Assembly (NCBI GenBank): GCA_029706075.1
Contig: JAINUG010000048.1
Coordinates: 2,846,501 to 2,910,500 of the forward strand
Length of the DNA: 64,000 nt
Reading direction: 5' to 3'
Source: Aldrovandia affinis
Taxonomy: Eukaryota; Chordata; Actinopteri; Notacanthiformes; Halosauridae
Shown: positions 1 through 11,394 of the stretch, one piece after another
How positions within the stretch are numbered: position 1 is the stretch's first letter
Layout: every line of letters begins with the position of its first letter
Made by a program: the position numbers and the translations under genes
The notes under the pieces: generated by a model
Seen by the model: only the letters and a program-made list of their open reading frames with translations
The model's database searches: none
Told to the model about the DNA's origin: nothing

Positions 1-800
1 CTACAAAACCAAGCTGAAAAGCAGCAGACCAGTGGAGAAGATGGTCAGGGTATGGTCAGAGGAGAGCATAGAGACACTGAAGGGCAGCTACCTCTGCACA
101 GATTGGGAGGTGTTCCAAGAGGAGAGCGTTGACCACACAGTTACAGTCATCACTGACTACATGAACTTCTACATGGAACGAGTAATACCCACAAAAAAGT
201 AAAGGCGTGCCCAAACAGCAACCCTACATAAAAGGGGACATCATAAAGGTGATAAAGGAAAATAAAACTGCATTCAAAAACAAGGACAGGGGCGAGGTGA
301 AGAGGATTCAGAAACAACTGAACAGCATGATACGTGAGGGCAAGCGGGCACACCTCAGCATTTAACACCATCAAACCACACATACTACTGGACAAAATGC
401 AACAGCTACACATAAACCCACACATTTCTCACTGGTACCACTCATTCCTGACAAATAGGACTCAGCTGGTGAAGGTCAACAACACCCTCTCCTCTGTGAC
501 CACCAACATAGGTACACAAACGACTGCACCACCTCAATGAAGAACCACTACATCATACAATTCTCTGATGACACTGTCCTACTAGCACTTATGACTGGCA
601 ACAATGACATCCCATCATTCTTGGACAGCGTGAACAATCTGGTGCAGTGGTGTGACAGGAACTCACTGGCCCTGAACGTGACAAAGACAGGAGGTGATCT
701 TTGACCCCAGGCCCATTGCTGATCATAACCATCCACAATAATCTCATCCAGCAGGTGGAATCTTACAAATACCTGGGGCTTGGCAGAATTTCTGTGAAGA
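1..800 (+). mobile_element. LINE (non-LTR retrotransposon) reverse-transcriptase fragment
   Basis: Translating the plus strand gives pieces of a LINE ORF2 in changing frames. First comes a segment typical of the linker before reverse transcriptase (from about base 10 to 200, with TDWEVF and DYMNFYMERVIPTKK). Next is a finger/palm segment at 334-540 (TSAFNTIKPHILLDKM, then SHWYHSFLTNRTQLV). After that come a catalytic-type SDDTVLL near 565-590 and a thumb segment NLVQWCDRNSLALNVTKT up to about 690. Stops and frameshifts separate the pieces, so the copy is dead, and it is cut by the window edge. The clade cannot be assigned with confidence. Confidence 0.7.
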
Positions 801-829
801 CAGATAATACAAATATCTAATCTAATCTT

Positions 830-1010
830 TTGGAAGGATGCTACACCATTCTTACATGAGAAATTCCATCATTTTGTGTTTTTTTGATGGTGGTGGAAAA
901 CACTGTCTCAGGCGCTGTGCCAGAATCTCCCATAAGTGTATGTTTCTATGTTCTTACATAAGGGTAAGTACATGTTTCCTTTATTTTGTCAGTTACCTGT
1001 ATATTCCCCA
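830..1010 (-). mobile_element. Tc1-like transposon end, truncated
   Basis: Bases 838-930 match the interior of the Tc1 copy at 3300-3420 (shared ACACCATTCTTAC and GAAATTCCATCATTT, then the GGTGGAAAACRCTG stretch). Bases about 970-1005 match its right terminal repeat, a TTTCCTTTATTTTG-type motif followed by CAGTTACCTGTAT. Only the last fragment of the transposase C-terminus and one terminal repeat remain. It sits just upstream of the otub1 promoter region. Confidence 0.65.
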
Positions 1011-1210
1011 GCTCCACTATGTTCTCTCATGTCAGTTAGTTAGCCAAGTTAGCAAGCTAAACAGAAAAGTTACCAAGCAAGATCAAAAATATATGTCTAT
1101 TCTGTTATCTAAACTTCCAGGCTGCTCCTTTACAACCAGCAAACCTTTAGTTAACAGGCATTTTGAACAGATTACGTTTATTGTTCAAATCAGAATCGGT
1201 ACGTTTCGTG

Positions 1211-1221
1211 ACCCGGAAGTG
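1211..1221 (+). promoter_or_regulatory. otub1: ETS/GABP-type site in presumed otub1 promoter
   Basis: ACCCGGAAGTG lies 47 bases upstream of the otub1 start codon. It matches the ETS-family core CCGGAAGT common in TATA-less housekeeping promoters, and no TATA box is seen nearby. The transcription start is not visible from sequence. The regulatory role is inferred. Confidence 0.4.
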
Positions 1222-1267
1222 GGCAGTGTGAAGAGGTGAGAGCTTAGGAACTGGACCAGAAATTAAG

Positions 1268-4200
1268 ATGGCGGAGGAGCAGCAGGAAACAGCACAGGGG
1301 GAGATGGAGGGTGAGTGAAAAACAATCAATTCAGTGGTTTATAGCAGTCAGCCGAGTATGAAGCATGTTGGCCGCCCATCAACTGATTTTTCTCATAGAT
1401 TGCAAATTAAGTCAAGTACTTCGAGAACCCTGGTTCTAAAGGCCAAAGCCGTTATTAGACTAACTAGCTAGCTTACTCAGCTACATGGAGTGAGAAGAGA
1501 CCGAAAGAAAAATGGGGATAGGCCAAAGATTGTGAACTGATGCACACAAAGAAAGAAACGAAATTTGGCGTACACTGGGAAAATAGACAATGTATCATGC
1601 AATTATCTCTGCCTCTGGTGGTATACGTCTTACATTTTCTTTGTCGGTCAAAAAACACTCGATGACTTCGCTAATCATTGGTGTCAAAATGTAACGACTA
1701 CGCTAACGTAGCTTGGTAGCTAGGTCATGGAATCGATACCCCCTAACGACGGTAGCAAACAAATGTGATCTTGTAGTGACATATGAAAGCAGTGTGAACT
1801 TGACAAATCTATACTGGACAGCTTGCCTCTGGCATGATTTGTAATAAGATAACTGTAATGTCTGAAAAAAGAAGACTGCCAGCTGGCTACTAACGATACA
1901 TTTGTAGTACAGTAACGTTACCAGAAAGAAGTAACAGCATAGCCTTTGCCAACTAGCTAGCTTGTTTATGTTGTTGCTATTAATAATGTTAATAATCTTG
2001 CTAAGTAATGTAAATGGCAATGCACCTAGCTGAACATACGAGCTCGTGCTACATAAGTAACACCACATTATTTTGAACCCCAAGCTTTCAAGCTAGCCAG
2101 CCATGTTGTCCATGTTTATCGCAGTTTTGGGGTAAAAGGTTTTCTGGCCAACCGTTAGTTCATTATGACGAGATCGTTGTAAATTGTCCAAGAAAATCCC
2201 CATTCCCTTTAAACTGTTTTCGCTAAATTGGTCAAATTGGATTACTGCTAACTTCTTACAAACTTTTTATTGTGATTTATGAACCTTTTTTGTCATTATA
2301 TTACATTACATTATAGGCATTTGGCAGACGCTCTTATCCAGAGCGACGTATTATTATAACCTCTTATGTTTGACACCATGCCTTTTAATGTTGGTTCTGT
2401 CTTAAACTCATCTTTGCTTCAAGATGTCAAACTCTTGAGTTTGGAAGAATGTTAGATTTTATTACTGTATTTTACATTATTATTTTTCGTTTTGTATCAT
2501 TCACGCTCAAACGTGAATAGAGAAGCTCCAATTGGTTAGTCTGGCTTGTAGGTCCATCACAGGGTAGATCCCTCCTCCCATTAAACATTTTACATACTGT
2601 GTTTATTTTTATCTTCACAAGCATCAGTTTGTGGAGACCTTTGCCAAAATGTAAACTTTAATTTGACAGATATAAAGGTTGGTACGCTGCCTCTTGGATC
2701 AAAGGGGACTTACCTGCTTCATATGCTCCCTCTAAAATAAGATTTTGAAACATGCTAATGATGGCATTTTATATAACTGCTATGGGGCTTTGTTCTTAAC
2801 TTTGAGTAATCAATTTAATCAAGTATGGCATCATTTACTCTTTCACATTGTAACTACATTGGCAGTCATTGACATTAACAAAATTAATAAAAAATATTGC
2901 TTCAGTTTCAGAATGTAGGGAAATGCGCCATAATAGTTAAGTTGAATGCCTCCTCCCAAGTCTCTTCAGTAGACTGTGTAAACTGACCCCTCCCTCCCTC
3001 ACTCTTTGCCCCAGCAGGGGTGAACTGCCTCGCATATGACGAGGCCATTATGGCTCAGCAGGACAGGATTCAGCAAGAGGTGAGAGTGCCAGGACTGTTT
3101 GAAACATGCAAATTGAGCGCAGCATTTGGGTGCATTTACGAGAATAAGCGTTGGCCTTTTTTGTGCTGTATCTTGGTGTTCCCCTGGTAACTGACAAAAT
3201 AAAGGAAACACCAACATAAATGGTCTTAATAGGGCGTTGGGCCACCACAAGCTGCCAGAACAGCTTCAATGCACCTTGGCATAGATTATATAAGTGTCTG
3301 GGACTCTATTGGATGCAACACCATTCTTCCATTAGAAATTCCATCATTTGGTGTTTTGTTGATGATGGTGGAAAACGCTGCCTCAGCCACCACTCCTGAA
3401 TCTCCCATAAGTGTTCAGTTGGGTTGAGAACTGGTGATTGAGACAGTGATGGCATATGCTTTACATCATTTTCTTGCTCATCAAACCATTCAGTGACCAC
3501 TCGTGCCCTGTGGGTGGGGGCATTGTCATCCTGCAAGAGACCACTCCCATCAAGATAGAAATGCTTCACCATAGGATGGAGGTGATCACTCAAAATGGCT
3601 TTGTATATAGTGGTGTTTACCTTGCCCACTAAGGGTTGAGTGGACCTGGATTATGCCAGGAAAATGCATTCCACATCATAACAGCTGCCAGCACCGTTCA
3701 TTTACTCGTGTTTCCTTTATTTGGGCAGTTACCTGTATATCCCAATTTGTTTTATTTTTTAAAATGTGCTTATGTGGCTTAACATAAAGTAGAATGATTC
3801 AGGCATTAAAACGAACAGGACCCCCGCAATTGCTAATTGCAGATGCTTTAATGCACTTCTTTCACACAACTGTACATCCTGATACCTTTCTTTTTGAAAG
3901 TCCACAGTTCTTACACTTTTAACTGAATTCAGCCCCCTTGCCATCTCTTAATTAAGGGCATGCATTTTTCACCACCTCTCTCAAGAAGCTGCAGTTCCTT
4001 TCTGATCTTTAAGGCGTCGCTCTAGGCACTCTATTTTCACTAATTAGTGGCAATTACTCAAATGAACATGACCAATTTTGGTGAGTGTTTGTGCCAGGGC
4101 ACCAACATGCAAAGTCTACATATTGACGTTTCAGAGAGGGGAGTTTCCTCTTATGGACAAGTTTTTATACCTCTACAACATGAAAGAGGAAACAACAAAT

Positions 4201-7200
4201 TATCTCACAATGATTACATTCAACACCAAAATATAAAATATTGTGCTCCCTTGACTGAATTTTAAAAATAAAGGCATACCATCAAAAACAATTTTGTTCT
4301 TTATATTTTAAATTTTAGGCTGCCAAAAAAACATTTTCCTTTTGCTTTTAATTGTCTTTATAAGCTTAAGTGCCCACTCATTTCAACATATCAGTTTCTT
4401 TGCTCCAGGATGGGCATGGTATGTCCTACAGAAGTGTCAACAGACATATTCTCACAATTGAAAGCAGTAGCCTACTTACAAATCAATCAGTATGATTACG
4501 TATGTGTGTGTGCAGCACCAACTGCTGACTAGTCTACTACACTGCAATATGCACCTCATTTGTGGTAATTGAGTGATTACTTGAGATCATAACACGTTGA
4601 TTGGTTAACAAGTATCTTCAGAAAGTCCTCCATTGACCCTTTGGTGTTGGAGGATGGAACTGCAGGTTCCTGACAGAGGTGGCGAAAATCGCTTGCCCTA
4701 ACTCAGTAGCAAGGTATACCGTCTAAAAGTCCACCTATTCAGTGCACACCATGCTTTATATTCTGGGATGGATCTAACGGAATGCTAGTGTGAAAAAACA
4801 AAGGTTGTTATTAACATTAACAGTTATTATTTACACATATGCAGCAATCATGAGAATTACAACATACACAAGGAGTGCTGCAATTCTATAATTTGCGACT
4901 ACTAGTGCACCCTATGATAATTTGTCCATAAAATTTGAATAATTTGAATTTCCCCCATATGAAACCCTCACGGGACGCACATTTATATGATCATACTTGC
5001 ACTTATTGTGAGCAGAAAGCTCTAGTGACCATAAAAGCACAAGATTGAATAAATACTCTTTCTTAAGATCAACAAGTTAATTAATGTTTGGTGTTTTTGT
5101 TTGAGGCACATTGTGTTTGTATGTAATTTGTCTATCCATGTGTGTGTGTGTGTGTTCAGATCGCCACCAGTAACCCCTTAGTGTCAGACAGACAGGACCT
5201 GTCAGTGTTGAAGAAGGAGTATGCACAAGAAGACACTGTATATCAGCTGAAGATCAAGGTGAGAGCACCAAAATGCTTCATGTGTTTACACCATACATAC
5301 CACACACGCACGCTCATGCACCATACATATCGCATGCGGATATACCACACACATGTGCAGACAGGCATTATTTTAAGGATAAATGCTACAATTTCTTGTA
5401 CAAACCACATTATTAAAAGCATATTATTTTAATGATATGTTGCATTTATACGTGAAACAAAGCACTTTGTCTTGGGTTGAATATCAGACCTTATTCCTGT
5501 CATGAAAAAATAATTTATTTTAAGTCATGAGCATGTTTCTCAGATTCAGAATATAATGAACATAGTGGCGAGTATTTACATTGATGTTTGTCACAAGCCA
5601 CTTCATCCCTTGTCTTCTGCAGGATTTGCACAAAAAGTACTCTTATATCCGGAAGACACGACCAGATGGAAACTGTTTCTACAGAGCCTTTGGCTTCTCA
5701 CATTTGGAGTCGCTGCTGGATGACAGCAAGGAGCTGCAGAGGTAATGCTGTTGACCAAAACATTTAGAATTTCCTCCCATCATTTCTATTTTGGCAGGTA
5801 CAGATGCCATTACATTTATCACAAAATATATGGTCAGAGCAAAAAATGAGTCAATCAGAAGTCAGTCAAGAGGATCATTGGATCACTCTTATCAAGCTAT
5901 GAGTCCTGGCTATACAAAAGCTAAATTGAAGGGGAAAAGGCACTATTTGTATAACATTCTGTTCTACACATAATTTATTTGAGACTAATAATGTAATATA
6001 AGTAGTCATCAGTAGCTTCGACATCATGTTCTGCTTAACAGGAATGTTTGTCTTATGATTTCTGAGTAGTTACCCAGACCAGAAAAATATTGAAGATTTT
6101 GGCATTATTATTTCATTTACACTGAAGAAACCCTTTTATGACAAGAGAACTGAACTGTAGTACAGTAGAACCCCTGAGATAGGAACGGGAATTAGGGTTT
6201 TTTGGAACTCAAATATTTGTAACTTTTAAAGTGATGTTGAAATACACCAATTTAAAGAATTTGAATCCTTTATTGACAGGAGTCATTACTTAAATTACTG
6301 TACCACTTTTAAATAGGCGACCATTCATTTGTCGCTGTAAACTTTAGTTTAAATGAACCAATTGTGTGTGTGCCTGTTGGTCTGCGCCTATGTTAATATA
6401 CATATCAACACGTCGATTTAGTATATGCATAAACATTTTATATGCATACACAATGCCAGCTACAACTTTAACCTCTAACACCAGCTCCGCCAAAGCCCTG
6501 ATTTAGATGAATAAATACTGCTTACGATGTGATGTAATGCCCGCTCACTTTGCAACAAGTTGGATGAGTTCAAGTTGAGGTTGCGTGGGTCTCTGATGAT
6601 GGACAGCTTAACAACTTTTTCACATTCTCACGAAAAAGCAGGAAGGAGGCATGACCATCTGTGTAAGCAATGGTATTCCACCTTTCCATGTCAGACCACA
6701 CAGACTCCCAGATCCATTTCAAGTATTGAAATATGTGCAGTATATTCTTCCCCCCGACTCCACACTGTGGACTCAGACATGCCAACCCTCCCGGAGGTTC
6801 CCGGAAAATCAGCCCAACTCCTGACCTTGCGGCCATGTGTCGTATCCTCCCGGATTTGGAAATAAAAAGTGAATTAAAAAAATATTATTGTGTACCCGCT
6901 AGCGCTGGCGAACGAGTGTAGTTTACTGCATGCACCACACGTACACATGTACCCGCTAGTGCTGCAGCTGACAAACGAGTGTAGTTCACTGCATGCTGTA
7001 CATATATGTACATGTACCCACTGTGGCTAGTGCTGCAGCTGACGAACAAGTGTTTTTCACCGACTTCACCCCAATATACACGCAAATTTTTCCTGTTCGT
7101 TAGTATAGCCGCAAAAACAGTCTATGTGCGCCGCTTGCTTCACTTGCTGTGATTGACAGATCCTCCCTGATTACAGGATTCCAATATTAATAATATAATA

Positions 7201-10200
7201 ATATGTCATTTAGCAGATGCTTTTATCCAAAGCGACTTACAGTAGTGAATGCATACATTTTTCAGTATATGTGGGCCCAGTGGGAATTGAACCCACAACT
7301 TAAGCATTGCCAATGCCATGCTCTACCAACTGAGCTCCACAGAACCACACAGAACCATATTGGCATCTCTGGACTCTCTGCAGGTTTATCACCCTGATAT
7401 TGGAGTAATCATAGCTGGTGATTTTAACCATGTTTCCCATGGATAAATTATTCAAGACAAGCCATGCAACAGATTATCCCGAAGCCTACAAGGGGTAAAA
7501 ATATTCTTCACCACAGTGATCACAAGCCTGAACTCTCTTTACTCTGAGTTAATTCTGTTCATTCACTTGCTACCAGTGACCATGATGTTGGTTTAATACA
7601 ACTTAAACTAAAGAGGCTGCTAAATCACACTGTGAGAAAGATATCTAGGTTACTGCATGATTCAAACATATGCTCTTTTGGCCAGTGGATTACATCTCAC
7701 CCTTGGACAGAGGTCTAATCTCAGTCAGACCCCAAAGACAGGGTTGCTGCTATGTCCACCTCCCTACAATTTAAAATTGTACAGCCGTGCCCTGACAAAC
7801 CCTGGTTGGCCCCTGAGATCAAGGCATCCATCAAAGAGAGGGGGATGAGGGGGATTCACTTCAGTGTCCAGAAATTAGGCAACATCTGCTCCCTTCTGAC
7901 CACCGACTACACCAAGGCATTTGACTACGTCTGCCACTCCTTGGCTATCACCAGGTTGTTGTACCTAGGGGTCTGCCCATCGCTTGTCAGGTGGATTGTT
8001 GGTGATTTTCTCACCAACAGACATCAAGTGGTTATATATCACCACAAGGTACCTTCCTTGTCCCGCGTATCTTCATAGCCTACATCAGTGGAGCAGCAGC
8101 GAAAAAGCATTGAACGTTTGTTGATGACCTGACTGGAGACCAAACCTCCCCCCAAAACGTCCCCCATTAGTATCCAACAAGACCTGGCCATTTTGGAGAA
8201 GTGGTCTGAGGGGAACCACATGGTCCTTCACCCCAAGAAGTGCTCCATGTTCATTTCACCAAGGCACACCCCTTACTACCCACTCTGACAATCAACAACA
8301 CCATCCTACTGGTGATGGCCTGCCCTCCCTCCATTCACAGTACAAATCCCACACAAGATCATTTGCCAACTCACACCTCAAGTCAGACCTCTACCCCCAC
8401 ATTCTCACTGAGAAACACGCTTTTCATCTAACATGGGCCTTGTGCAATGCAGGTCCCACTGGGACCACATATACTGAAAAATGTATGCGTTCACTTACTG
8501 TTAGTCGCTTTGGATAAAAGCGTCTGCTAAATGGCATATATATTATATTATTTAAATGCTACCACTGCAGCGCCATACCTTACATGACCTGGGTCCTGAA
8601 TAGTTTAAAGAGTATTAGTCTGTGCTAGTTTTGTGTTTATATATGTTCTATTTATAGTGCTTTTTAATGTCAATTGTTTTTGCAATTCAACATTCTGCTC
8701 CTATGTGTACAATTGTAAATTGTTGACCGTAAAAAAAAAAAACATTCTCCTACAGGTTCAAAGCAGTGGCAGCCAAAAGCAAACTGGATCTGGTGAATCA
8801 GGGCTTTACCGAATTCACCATCGAAGACTTCCACAACACGGTGAGTGGCAACTGAATGCACCCTGCATGTTTGCCTGCTGACATTGTGTGTACTCCTCTT
8901 GCAATGGAGAAACGACCCATCCAACCTGGTTGTTTTACCCCTGTACCCAGTGTGAAGTAAAGCAAGACCTGAGCTAAATACGTACTTAGTATTTAAATTA
9001 CTTTCAAAGACTTTTTCATAAGGAAAAACAGCAGTGCCCAGCCCACGAGGACCGTGATTTGAGGGACCTTGCTCTACATGCTGTCTAATGAGCCTAGTAC
9101 GACTTGATGCATGCGAGTAAATCAGTCTCAGGGGAAATGTGGGTTTGGTGGTGAGGAGATGAACTACTTTGAACACAATTGTATTGCAACCGTTGTAGTG
9201 TATAGCGTCCTTGTATTCACCCCAATTATATCTATGTACATCACACTGTGGGGCAGATTTACAAAGGATATCACTAATTAGTGACGTGAGTGTGTGAAGA
9301 CACCACAACTTGACATGGAATTAGAGGTCTAGAGGTAGAGGAGATCAACAGTCATTTAGCCAACTCACAACTGCACAGTTTCATTCCCACAAAAACATTT
9401 TTAAAGGTGGGAGTCCATTTCTGACAGTCCATCCTTTTCCTCCTCTCCATGCAGTTCATGGACCTGATTGAGCTGTGTGAAAAGCAGCCGTCGCTGGGGG
9501 AGCTGCTGGGTTCCTTTAATGACCAAAGCGTGTCAGACTATGTGGTGGTGTACCTGCGGCTGCTCACATCTGGCTACCTGCAGCGTGAGCATGCCTTCTT
9601 CCAGCACTTCATTGAAGGGGGACGCTCCGTCAAAGAGTTCTGCCAACAGGTGAGACTGTGTTTGAAACGAGTAGCAAATTGCTCCAAAAATTGAATTTAT
9701 ATATTTTTTCATCACCTCATGATTTATGTGTGGAAAAATATATTTGATAGACCATACAACCTTTCTACATATCTTATCAGCAAGTTCCTAGTTTAAACAT
9801 GTCATCACAATCCTTCTTGCCAGCAAAGAGATAGAGGTTTGAATGGGTGGCTTTTGTGGGGTTAAGGGCTCAAGAAAGACATTTCTATGATACGATAAGG
9901 TACAAACAGATATTTATGTAAAGATTTCATATTTTACCACAATTCTTGATGCATCAGGCAATACATAAATTGAATAGGAAAAGCATGTGAAATAAAAGAG
10001 TGATGGAAGCAGATGATTACCAATAGCAAACTGTTATCAGGCCAGAACCCCATGGGTTTAATTCAACAGTCAGTTATATTTTCATACATGTTGGGTGAAA
10101 CTGAGTAGAACCTGCTCATGCATTGTACATTGTGATGTATTATGTTTATGATGTCTTTATGATTATCTGTGTATTGTAGTACTCCGCTAGGCATGACATG

Positions 10201-10643
10201 GAATGTGCGGGTAGAGCTCCAAACAGATGGACAATGAACAAATGACCAATGCCTAGAGCTATGTGCACTCCAGACAAGATAGCTGGACAAGATACACTCC
10301 AGATACACACACTGCTCGTGAATATTCATAAGTGGACAATGCAGATTGGAAGTTACCAAAACTTTTTAGGCTCCATAATGCATCACCTCAGTGGTGGCAA
10401 CACTGTGCACAGAATATTACCCTTGCATTTCTCTCCCTGCGACAGGAGGTGGAGCCCATGTCAAAAGAGAGTGATCACATCCACATCATCGCCCTTGCCC
10501 AGGCCCTGAACGTCTCCATACTGGTCGAATATATGGACAGGGGTGAGGGAGGCACAGTCAACCATCACGTCTTCCCAGAAGGCAGCGAGCCCCGCATATT
10601 CCTCCTCTACAGACCAGGCCATTACGACATCCTGTACAAATAG
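1268..10643 (+). CDS. otub1: Otubain-1, ubiquitin thioesterase (7 coding exons)
   Basis: Coding exons are 1268-1310, 3018-3079, 5160-5258, 5623-5741, 8756-8840, 9455-9649 and 10446-10643 (TAG stop at 10641-10643). Every junction has AG/GT and the phases join without a stop, giving 266 aa against 271 for human OTUB1. The start is MAEEQQETAQGEMEG, preceded by AAG. Peptidase C65 (OTU) domain: the catalytic motif RPDGNCFYRAFGFSHLE in exon 4 gives Asp83 and Cys86, and RPGHYDILYK at the C-terminus gives His260. The family trims Lys48-linked ubiquitin chains in the cytosol and also inhibits UBC13-type E2 enzymes through its N-terminal region. Exon 6 (65 codons, from FMDLIELCEKQPSLGELL) and exon 7 supply the rest of the fold. 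All catalytic residues are present with no frameshift. Introns carry Tc1, SINE and LINE copies. The symbol could be otub1a or otub1b; the fish duplicate cannot be told from sequence alone. Confidence 0.96.
1311..3017 (+). other. otub1: otub1 intron 1, rich in GCTAGC-type words
   Basis: There is no further coding signal. Bases 1440-2100 are rich in GCTAGC/AGCTAGCT words, a composition that recurs at 38.2-38.9 kb and 43.4-43.7 kb. Bases about 2303-2346 hold a short copy of the conserved LINE/SINE 3' tail (GGCAGACGCTCTTATCCAGA). The rest is unassigned. Confidence 0.5.
3186..3735 (-). mobile_element. Tc1-like transposon, internally deleted, in otub1 intron 2
   Basis: The left end has AACTGACAAAATAAAGGAAA and the right end TTTCCTTTATTTGGGCAGTTA. 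They form imperfect inverted repeats flanked by TA. The minus strand (3306-3629) encodes the C-terminal part of a Tc1 transposase: the second catalytic Asp in DDNAPTHRA and a third-residue region SPVLNPTEHLWEI. The N-terminal half is missing, so the copy is non-autonomous. The same family occurs at 838-1010, about 16,850-17,180, 53,273-54,328 and at the right edge of the window. Confidence 0.85.
3736..5159 (+). other. otub1: otub1 intron 2, remainder
   Basis: AT-rich intron sequence with only short spurious reading frames. A TG run just before 5160 merges into the acceptor of exon 3 (TGTGTGTTCAG). No further element is recognised. Confidence 0.4.
6895..7060. repeat. Diverged 60-70 bp tandem repeat, about 3 units
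   Basis: The words CGAACGAGTGTAG, ACAAACGAGTGTAG and ACGAACAAGTGTT start near 6909, 6970 and 7039. Each lies beside GCTAG(C/T)GCTG-type and TACTGCATGC/TCACTGCATGC words. The spacing varies between about 61 and 70 bases. Confidence 0.6.
7203..7345 (-). mobile_element. tRNA-headed SINE, complete
   Basis: On the minus strand the head starts near 7340 with AGCTCAGTTGGTAGAGCATG (A-box-like) and continues to GGTTCAATTCC (B-box-like), both polymerase III promoter elements. A body follows, then the conserved tail GTCGCTTTGGATAAAAGCAT and a TA-rich end near 7195. That tail is shared with L2-type LINEs and is thought to recruit their reverse transcriptase. It is not a functional tRNA gene because it continues into the SINE body. 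Confidence 0.8.
7385..8425 (+). mobile_element. LINE fragment (endonuclease end plus reverse transcriptase)
   Basis: The HPDIGVIIAGDFNHV motif near 7390-7430 is the GDFN block of an APE-type endonuclease. Bases 7752-8078 encode DKPWLAPEIKASI and LLTTDYTKAFDYVCHSLAI, reverse-transcriptase blocks in which the D-Y-T-K-A-F-D core is clear. The thumb region near 8165-8260 reads QQDLAILEKWSEGNHMVLHP. Internal deletion and frame changes make it non-functional. It lies between two oppositely oriented SINE copies. Confidence 0.75.
8452..8550 (+). mobile_element. SINE, 5'-truncated copy of the 7203 family
   Basis: CCACATATACTGAAAAATGT and then GTCGCTTTGGATAAAAGCGT match the minus-strand SINE at 7203-7345 base for base over most of their length. 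The tRNA-like head is missing. The end is a TATA-rich run. Confidence 0.8.
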
Positions 10644-10990
10644 CATCACTCTGTATTATCTACTGCTACTACTTTTGAATACGCAAAGAGTCATGAGGAT
10701 ACATACATCTGTGTACAAAAAATGACAGTATGGTATTTAAAAACAACACACAGCATACAGTCCCCTCAAACCCCCTATTGCCCCCCCTCCCCAACAAATA
10801 ATAATAATAAAATTGTTTAAAAATAGCTTTGACTCCAGGCGTTAAGAGTTGTACAGTTTTTTGTTCATGTTTTTTGTGGTTGTAAATGGTATTGATTTCA
10901 TTATTATTATTATTTTTTTCCTAGTTTCTTTTTCCTTTGTTTTTCTTTAATGTGTTTTATTAAAAGGATTTAAATCGTATTTGACAAATT
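10644..10990 (+). other. otub1: otub1 3' UTR with candidate poly(A) signal
   Basis: This AT-rich sequence follows the stop codon. AATAATAATAATAAAA lies near 10797-10812 and an ATTAAA hexamer at 10959-10964, either of which could direct polyadenylation. The end of the transcript is inferred, not seen. Confidence 0.5.
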
Positions 10991-11394
10991 TGAATGTGTT
11001 CTTTGTTGAGTTGTCTTGTGCATGTCTGCCCATTCCATTTGCAGTCTAGTTTGTTTATCTTTGGCCTGAATTCAATCTAAATTTGTCCTCAATTTTGACT
11101 GAATTCACTAAGCAGTGTCCATGAAAAAACCGCTAGCACGTGCATTTAGTCATGACTCAAATTTCAAGTACTACTGATGATTGAATTCTGGCCTTTGTTT
11201 TTTGTTCTGTATCTGTACCGATTGTCCTTTTTCAAATTATTTTATTCTTGTAAATACTCTTCGTTAATGGCTCACAAAGTTGGTGAACACCTCATCAAGG
11301 CTGTTTTTGTGATTGACCAGAAAATTTACACTATTTCACTTTAATGGTGCTAAAAACATGTATTGGCACATTCATTGAACAGGGTTTAGGGTAC

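Larger units (their letters stand above)
5742..8755 (+). other. otub1: otub1 intron 4 with several insertions
   Basis: At 3.0 kb this is the longest otub1 intron. It holds a possible hAT-type terminus near 6775-6800 (CAGACATGCCAACCCTCCCGG, no partner end found), a diverged tandem repeat at 6895-7060, a complete minus-strand SINE at 7203-7345, a LINE fragment at about 7385-8420 and a truncated plus-strand SINE at 8452-8550. Exon 5 follows directly with the acceptor CTCCTACAG. Confidence 0.55.

Noticed and set aside
7260-7345. Possible tRNA gene on the minus strand
   Set aside because: A- and B-box-like motifs are present, but the sequence runs on into a SINE body and conserved LINE-type tail, and the cloverleaf is imperfect.
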